Assembly (NCBI RefSeq): GCF_037038585.1
Contig: NC_092521.1
Location: 74,130,898-74,194,897 of the forward strand
Direction: 5' to 3'
Source of the DNA: Patagioenas fasciata
Lineage: Eukaryota; Chordata; Aves; Columbiformes; Columbidae
Length of the DNA stretch: 64,000 nucleotides
The position numbers and the translations under genes are program-made. Under the pieces are notes generated by a model. It was given only the letters and a program-made list of their open reading frames with translations. It was not told the DNA's origin and searched no databases. Below are positions 57,232 to 64,000 of the stretch, in pieces (position 1 is the stretch's first letter; every line of letters starts with the position of its first letter).

Positions 57232-60200
57232 GTAAGGGGAGAAATGAAAAAACAATACAGGATGAGTTCGTAGATCAGAGGATTCTGTAAAACCTTAATA
57301 CCAATACACTAATAGAGGAAAGGTGTATTTTTTCTGCCACATGGGTTCCTTTCAGATTTTCAGAAAGATTGATAACCTGTGAGAGTGTTCATAGGTAGGT
57401 AGGATCATTGATGAAAGTAATGGTTTTCTTTTCAGAGCAGCTGAATTATGAAACACACTGTGAAGAATTGTTAGTAGCCCAACTTAACAGCACAATTTGG
57501 GCTTAAAATTAAAATCTTAATGTTTAACAGGATGTAGGATGAAAACATTCATTTGTTAAACAAGTGAAGTGAGCTCATACCAACAATGTGCAGCAATGTT
57601 TCATGGCTGAAAAGAAATAAAAGCTTATTAACTAGAAATATATCTGAGGATTTTGAGCATCCAGAATAGTGGTTACAAAGGCTTCCATGAAGCCACCTTA
57701 GGCATGTCCAGTTGTTTACTTCAGTCAGTTTCCAAAACAGACTTCCTTTTCTTCAGAAAAAAAAGCGTCAGAGATCAAGTAATGAATAAGAACATAGGAG
57801 AGAATCTTCTATTAGTAGAAATAAGAGAATGTAATCGGGAGTCTATCAATCTTCACCAAAAAAATGGAAATTATTTTAATAAGTTTTCCTTCTATAGCAA
57901 AATAAAATATTGGAATATTAAAATAAAATGAAGAGCTGTTTAAAATTTGGACCCAAACAGTTCTCTCAGTAGATAATGCAACTTTCAGACTATGGTGGAG
58001 AATCTGAAATAGAACATAGTGCCCAAACTTTGATGTTCAGTGCTTAATGAATGCCTACCATGTCTGAACAGACTATCTGTAGGACAATGAATATATCATC
58101 AATGGAAAAGCTTGCATGCATAATGAAGCTATGTTGTTTATCAACCACAGTTCCACTAGCACATGGTCTTTCTGCAGACTCTGGTCACAGCTTTTAATCT
58201 AACTAAAATAGATTTTTACTATGAAAAAGGCTGAATTTTAAGCAATTGTTCTCTTCTCTTTTGTAATCTCTGGAGTCTGGTCATGGGAGGCCAAGGCACA
58301 ACCCATTTTATCCTAAGATAGGCTTCTAAAATGCATCTGAATTTCATGCTAGAAGTGGGGGTCACTTTCTTCAATCCCAGATGTAAATGCCTACAGCATA
58401 TTCCAGTGAATTCTTCCCAACATCTTCCCAGGCAAACATGAGTTTAACCAAACTGCTCTGATCCTCCCAGGTGGAACTGCACCTACACCAGTGTGTTTCC
58501 AGAATAACTCTTTACTCATCTGCTTGCTCTATCAGAATCTTTTTCATTACATTTACTAGGAACTGGGTTACGCTCAAGTAATCAAGCTTTTGTCATGCAT
58601 CTCCACAGTATTTCTTTTGTACCAGTGAAAGCAAGCAATTATGCCTGACGGTTACCAGCAGGAAATATTGCCCTTCCAGGCTGACAATACTGGATTGCCC
58701 ATAATTTTCATCAGAAACCAGTCAGTTTCAAGAATCGAAAGTGGGCTCTGTGTTCCTGCTTACAATGAAGTCATTTGTGCTGCAGATCGTCTTGTCTTGC
58801 TCTTGAAACAATAACAACACAAATAAGAGAGTGTGAGGCAAAGGCAACATGAGCAAGTGAAAGTGGCAGTCATTCTCTCGGTAAATACCAAGTAATTATC
58901 ATGGTAAAACCGAGCCTATGAAAATTGGCTCTTAATTACATTTGAAAGCCTATGTCAATATGAAGCACATTGTTGTTGTGTGCAGGATGACACTTGAAAA
59001 TGGCAAAAGATGAAAGAAAATTTCAGTTCAGAGCACTGGTGGACATGAACATCCGCTCTTGCTGCTATTTCTTTCACTTTTTGAGCCTGCTTGCCATGGC
59101 AACCTTTGTTTGCTTGCGGTGAAAGGAAAGGTATCATCATCCTTCACTTAATGTAGAATACAGCATTCAAGAGGAGAAAACACAGCTTTTAAAAATAAGT
59201 GAGAAACCAACTTTTTTCTTGAAGCTTGTGTCCTGCCATTCATTCTAGACAAACTGCTGAAAAGTGTACCTTCTTCAAATTTTAAAATGTCTAATGTGTT
59301 CTACAAAGAAAATTATTTTAAGGGTGAAACAAAATGAGACTCAGCCTATCTTGGACCTGGCAAAAGCCATTGCTGATGCATCATTCTTGTGAGATAGCCG
59401 AGCAGCCTTTAGGTTGTGTCCCAGCTCTGGATCAGAAGGCAACAGGCCTTTTCCTGTTCGTCCTTATTTCTGTGTGAGGAAATTCCTACAAGAACTGTCG
59501 CATACACAAACTGCACGCCAGCCTGGATGAACAGCTGGGATCCCAGGACATCTTGCGGCTCTCCTCAGAAGGCTGAAGCTGTTCTAGGTGATTTTCCCAC
59601 CCAGCCAGGCAGTCTCCAGAATAGAAGCTTAAATTTCCAGATCTCAAATTAATGCCTTAACCTTTGGAATTTCCTACAGCCATTTAATTTTATCTATTTG
59701 CATGCATTGCTTCAATATGCATATTCCTGTCATGTCCTGGAAAGACATTAAAAGTTTTACAGGGCCTTATCATTACAAGAAAAAAAAAAAACAACAATTT
59801 TCTCCATATATCTTTGAAAGATTTTATGTATCCTCTTAAAGATATATTGTAATAAAACTATTAATGAGTGTTGTTTCTCACATGTTAAATGCAAAGGTGC
59901 TAGAGACATCTTTCGTGTGAAAAAACAGGTTTGAAAGGTTGTTTTGAGTGATTTGCCTGACACAAGATGGATTTATGTCTTGCACACAGGCTTTATGTTG
60001 CCCAACTTCATCACAAGGATACAATTTACCTGAAAACCTGTATGAACATCACAATAAGTTCCAGTGGTTTGCACAAATGAAAAGTATTGCCGGCTGCTGA
60101 ACTGCTGGAAAGGGGATTATTTCAGGCAACATTCTCTGAGAGTATATGGTCATTATACAGGTCTTCTGGTTATGCAGAGTTCTTTAGAAGGTGATATACT

Positions 60201-61137
60201 GCTTGGAAAACAAAACAAAACAGGAAAAAAATGCCAGCTTCTCAGAAGAGAGGAGATGTTCTTTCCTGTAAAACATTCCTCAAACTTGCCGGACACGCAG
60301 GACCGGAGCCATTATATTCTAGCTCACACTACTGTCAGGCAGCAGAGGTACTTTTTTTTCACGGTTACTTAGATAATCTTGTGCTGAGCATGGTGGAAAT
60401 TGTTTTCCTAACATAGACATGATGAGAGAAGTTTCTCATCAGGAAACTGTATGAGATTCCTCTCATTTTTTGTCAGATAAAGTTGAACATACAAGAATGT
60501 ACATTTAGAAGAAGCAGATATAGAATAAGATTAAAGCGGGAGACTATCAAATTATCTTTTTTGTAGTTAATGGACAGAATTTCCTTCACCCCTTGCCTCC
60601 ACAAGGAAGTTCTACCTTACTTGACCCAAGAGGGATATTTGTTTTGCATTACCATTCTGCACCTCTACCATTTGCCTCAGTTGCCATTAAGCTGTATGCA
60701 GCAGCAGTAGCTATAAAAAAAATGCACAAAACTGTCTCTAGCTTGTCTTTGTGCACTGATGCAGACCCTGGGGTCTACAGTCCTCAAGTCCCACACCACA
60801 GGAAAGGCAGATAAAATACATTTGTCACAGCAATGCATTTTTTTAATGACTATCCTTTTTCCTAATTACTTTGTTCATCACGCTGTTGAATTTCAGCTGC
60901 ATTGAGTTCACTCACTGTTGAGACACTGATGTGTGTGAGGGCAGCTTTGTCTCATATAAATAGATGGGTTCACTGCAGTATTAGGAGAAAATATGACTTC
61001 ACTGGGATCATTCTAATGTATGAAATCTGTAGGATCAGGCCCACATGAGGGAGAAATAAGACTTGCCAAATATTTAAACATTTGTTGTAATTAGTGAGTA
61101 AACACAGGTTTTCAGCAGAGGGAGTATAGCATTTTGG
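57232..61137 (+). other. DDC: DDC intron 4, first part
   Basis: About 3.9 kb with no further DDC exon and no recognised repeat family. Short A tracts are present, for example at about 59,779-59,791. Confidence 0.7.
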
Positions 61138-61525
61138 TACAGGAAAAGAAACATCACTCCAAAGAGTGGAGACTACGGGGAGACTTCATTGTGGTCTACA
61201 GCTTCCTCACAAGGGGAGGAGGAAGGGTAGGCACCAATCTCTTCTCTTTGGTGGCCAATAACAGTACCCAAGGGAATGGCAGGAGGAAGGGAGATTCAGG
61301 TCAGACATTAGGAAAAGGTTCTTCCCCCAGAGGGTGGTGGAGCACTGGAACAGGCTCCCCAGGGAGATGTCGTGGCCCCAAGCCTGGCAGCGTTCAAGAA
61401 GAGACTGGACAACGCCCTCAGATACATGGTGTGAATTGTGGGGTTGTCCTGTGCAGGGACAGGAGTTGAACTTGACAATCCTTGTGGGTCCCTTCCAAAT
61501 CAAGACATTCTATGAATCTATGAAA
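61138..61525 (+). mobile_element. CR1 LINE 3' fragment
   Basis: Plus-orientation CR1. Words include GGGGAGACTTCATTGTGG, TCTACAGCTTCCTCACAAGG, GTGGAGCACTGGAACAGGCT, AACTTGACAATCCTTGTGGG and the tail CATTCTATGAATCTATGAA. It belongs to the same broad subfamily as the element at 52,637-53,385, in the opposite orientation. Confidence 0.92.
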
Positions 61526-61707
61526 TTTAGCTTGTTGATGCTGGGGATATTTCTGAGACATACTTATTAATATAAGCAACTGTATTCATTGCACTGTTAT
61601 GTGCCTGGCAGAGGGAGATTCACATGACAGTTGTTCAACTTTGAAAGTACCTAAAAAGTCGATCTTGCATATGAACACCCAAAACCATTGAAATTTATGA
61701 ACACGTG
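61526..61707 (+). other. DDC: DDC intron 4, between CR1 and LTR
   Basis: Short spacer; nothing recognised. Confidence 0.7.
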
Positions 61708-62536
61708 TGTGGCAGATGCACACTCCCCTCTCTCCCGCTCCCTTCCTTCGATATGGAAGGTGCAGACACATCTCCACCCCCTGCTGCCCCCGGCTCTCCT
61801 GTTTTAACTCCGAAACCTGTTGATCAGGGTCATGAAGCGAGAGAAGGGGTGGAGGCATAGAGGCACCACAGAGCTGCTGGGTGCCCACAGCCAGAGTGGG
61901 GGTGCAGAAAAGCTTCTGGAATGCCTACGGTCAGATCTGATCAGGCTATATATAATAGGATTCTCGTTGAGGCTCCACCCCTTGCATGGGCCTCTTGGAG
62001 CATGAGCCAGATGCTGCGGCCGACAGCCCTCCGCCTTAGGCAGGATGGCTGCCTAAGGTAATCTCCTGGGACTGGGACTCCACCCCCCACCGAGCCACGT
62101 GGGTGAGTGATAAAATTTTCTTTCATTCCTCGCAGGATCGCGAGTGCTTACTCTATGCTTCAATATAAGCACATGTATTTTCTTTAATTCCTCGCAGGAC
62201 TGTGAGTGCTTACTCCATGCTTCAATATAAGCACGTGTATTTTCTTTAATAATTCCTTGCCAAATTCAGGCAAGTGTATATTTTTCCCGGAGTCAGGGAT
62301 GGCTCTGGCATTGTTTTTGGTGAACCACGTGTATGCATACTGTGGATCCCCATTGTTATTATTTGCTGCACCTTTAATAATTACCTCGACTGATACTCGA
62401 ACCTGTATTTATGTCACTATTGGAGAGCTAAAATCCCGTCTTCCACGGATTAATCTGCTGCACTTTCTTTACTGAAGAAAAGTTTTTTTTGGACCCTGTT
62501 GTCCGTCTAAACTAACTTTAGGGTGTCTCCGTGACA
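61708..62536 (+). mobile_element. Solo LTR of an endogenous retrovirus, plus
   Basis: An 829-bp LTR starting TGTGGCAGATGCACAC and ending GTCTCCGTGACA, with a TATATATAAT box at 61,947-61,956. Flanks ACGTG (61,703-61,707) and GCGTG (62,537-62,541) fit a 5-bp target duplication with one change. It shares blocks such as GAAAAGCTTCTGGAATGCC, AGATCTGATCAG and the terminal region with the minus LTR at 51,630-52,371. It differs by a 62-bp tandem duplication and by loss of the AATAAA near its end. No viral genes accompany it. Confidence 0.87.
62117..62250 (+). repeat. 62-bp tandem duplication inside the LTR
   Basis: Two units with a period of 62 bp, each holding CTCGCAGGA, GAGTGCTTACTC and ATGCTTCAATATAAGCAC, followed by a degenerate partial third. 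They differ at a few bases. The other LTR copy in the window has shorter units of about 25 bp instead. Confidence 0.85.
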
Positions 62537-64000
62537 GCGTGTTTACAAATTGTTCCTTATAATTTAAAAGAGCAGCTTAGAGCATATTCCATCTGCCTTT
62601 TCTAGAGGAAAATCATAAAAAGAATTTGCAAGAACTTGTATTCTCTTGTGAAATTCACAGATCAATTGATACAAAAAAAATTTCTCTTTCTTGTCATAAA
62701 GTATCATAGACACAATTTAAACTCGTATTTTGTAAGTCAAAGTGCAATTTAGAAATAGTGTGTGATCATTCATTTCACCTGTGTGTTTTTGTTGAAGAAA
62801 ACACACATAACTAGGACTCTGAAATACAGTTAACCATATTTGATCATAGCTTTTTTGCCTTTTCAGTGTTGTTTTTTTTTTTTTTTCTCTTTCAGCCACA
62901 ATAATTGACCTTCCCAGGGTAACTCTAAATATTAAATAAGTGTTAAAATTTTGCATGTTGCTTGACAGAAATGAGAGTTGACAGTTAGATTCTGATCAAA
63001 GTCAAATGTGAGGAAATCCCGAGTAACAGAAATCAACAGTTACTCTGCCATTGTTACAAAGCGATATATTGTTGGAGGAAGTTGAGCCCATGTTTCCTAG
63101 GAAAGATTTCTTTAGCCAAAACTTCATATACTCGGCTGCTTAAGAAGAGAGAACACACAATCCAAAAGCCAGAACACAGAATACTTATATCTTCCCTTGC
63201 ATCTACGTGTAGAAGCTCAAGTACTTGCTGTGATTCTTTAATGGAATGTCCTATGCAGAGCTATATAGAGAATCAAAAAATCAGAAAGAAATTTTCCTAC
63301 TCACCAATCCTACTCGTTACTCTCTGCTGTCAATATCTCTATGGCATTGCACAGTTGTGTTGCTTACCTCACTGAGGTGGAGCTGGAACCGCTGGAGTCC
63401 CCGATTAAACACCGTTGGTGTGTGCTGGAGTCCAGACAGTGTCCTGCTCCCCAGCAAACGTGTGAAGATGAACCAGGCAAAGCAGTCAGCATGTCCCTTC
63501 TGGGTTGCCAGAAAATGTCTCAAAAGTAGGGTTCTTTGCCTGGTGTGCAAGCAGCTGAATATGCACAAAGAGTTGAGATATTATTTTATTACGAGATTGA
63601 ACAATGTTGTGTGCTAGATGATAAAACCACAAAGCTAGCACACCTTCACAGAATTTACATCATTTATATTTCTGATTTTAGTTAGTACTGTCCCAGGTTT
63701 ACATGCCTTTTTCCAGTACTGGTGAGTAATTTACATATGGTTACACAATCATTTTCTTCTAGTATGCATGCTCATGAGTTAGAGTCTTCACTTGAGCAGG
63801 GGTCTTTGCTCCTGTGGGTGCCATTTTTTGTATTATAGTGAGCTTATAATAAGCAAAGTTCATCTAAATGACACTCTATCTGATAGCTTCCAACATATAT
63901 GTTAAACAAACTCAACTAATTGTGCAGTTTCCAGGATGTTCAAACTGCAAGGACAGGAGATCCTCATAATGAGTTCTTCAAATCACTCTTATCTTTGTTA
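62537..64000 (+). other. DDC: DDC intron 4, end of window
   Basis: AT-rich intron with a T tract at about 62,872-62,886. I looked for the next DDC exon (GSASEATLVALL) and did not find it. No repeat family was recognised. Confidence 0.65.

Noticed and set aside
1-64000. CRISPR arrays, bacterial operons, phage or plasmid systems, tRNA and rRNA genes
   Set aside because: The window is vertebrate nuclear DNA with intron-split genes. I saw no regularly spaced direct repeats and no convincing tRNA or rRNA sequence.

Overview
The window is vertebrate nuclear DNA, almost certainly from a bird. CR1-family LINE fragments appear in both orientations, some ending in the CR1 octamer-type 3' repeat. There are also a mariner transposon and endogenous retroviral LTRs, and introns are short. 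Two genes are recognisable, both on the + strand and in the order known from other vertebrates: the 3' part of GRB10, then the 5' part of DDC. I cannot name the species.

Region 1 (1-25,845) is GRB10. Twelve exons encode 428 residues: RA domain, PH domain, BPS region and SH2 domain. All splice sites are GT-AG and the reading phase is continuous from 131 to the stop at 22,885. The upstream exons (about 165 N-terminal residues, by comparison with the human protein) lie to the left of the window. A 3' UTR of about 2.9 kb follows and has several poly(A) signals. The introns hold few recognisable repeats. Intron 1 contains a palindrome of about 280 bp (1,631-1,911), which I consider the most unusual object in the window.

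Region 2 (25,846-43,720) is intergenic, with no gene that I can support. It holds a short CR1, an LTR-like repeat with an internal AAT/AAC microsatellite, and a long minus-strand CR1 carrying reverse-transcriptase sequence, split by a younger plus-strand CR1. A further CR1 tail and a complete-length but dead mariner (39,905-41,185) with its TA duplications follow.

Region 3 (about 43,720-64,000) is the start of DDC (aromatic L-amino-acid decarboxylase). There is a candidate non-coding first exon near 43.72-43.80 kb and coding exons at 48,712-48,935, 56,324-56,437 and 57,112-57,231 (145 codons). The gene continues beyond the right edge. Its introns hold two solo LTRs of one family in opposite orientation, a second CR1-inside-CR1 nest and other CR1 fragments. 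A duplicated 21-bp unit just upstream of exon 2 carries two perfect octamer (POU-type) motifs.

The two genes are not an operon and have unrelated jobs: GRB10 is an adaptor that dampens insulin/IGF receptor signalling, and DDC makes dopamine and serotonin. Their adjacency is a conserved linkage. Most long open frames outside the exons are either CR1 coding remnants or chance.
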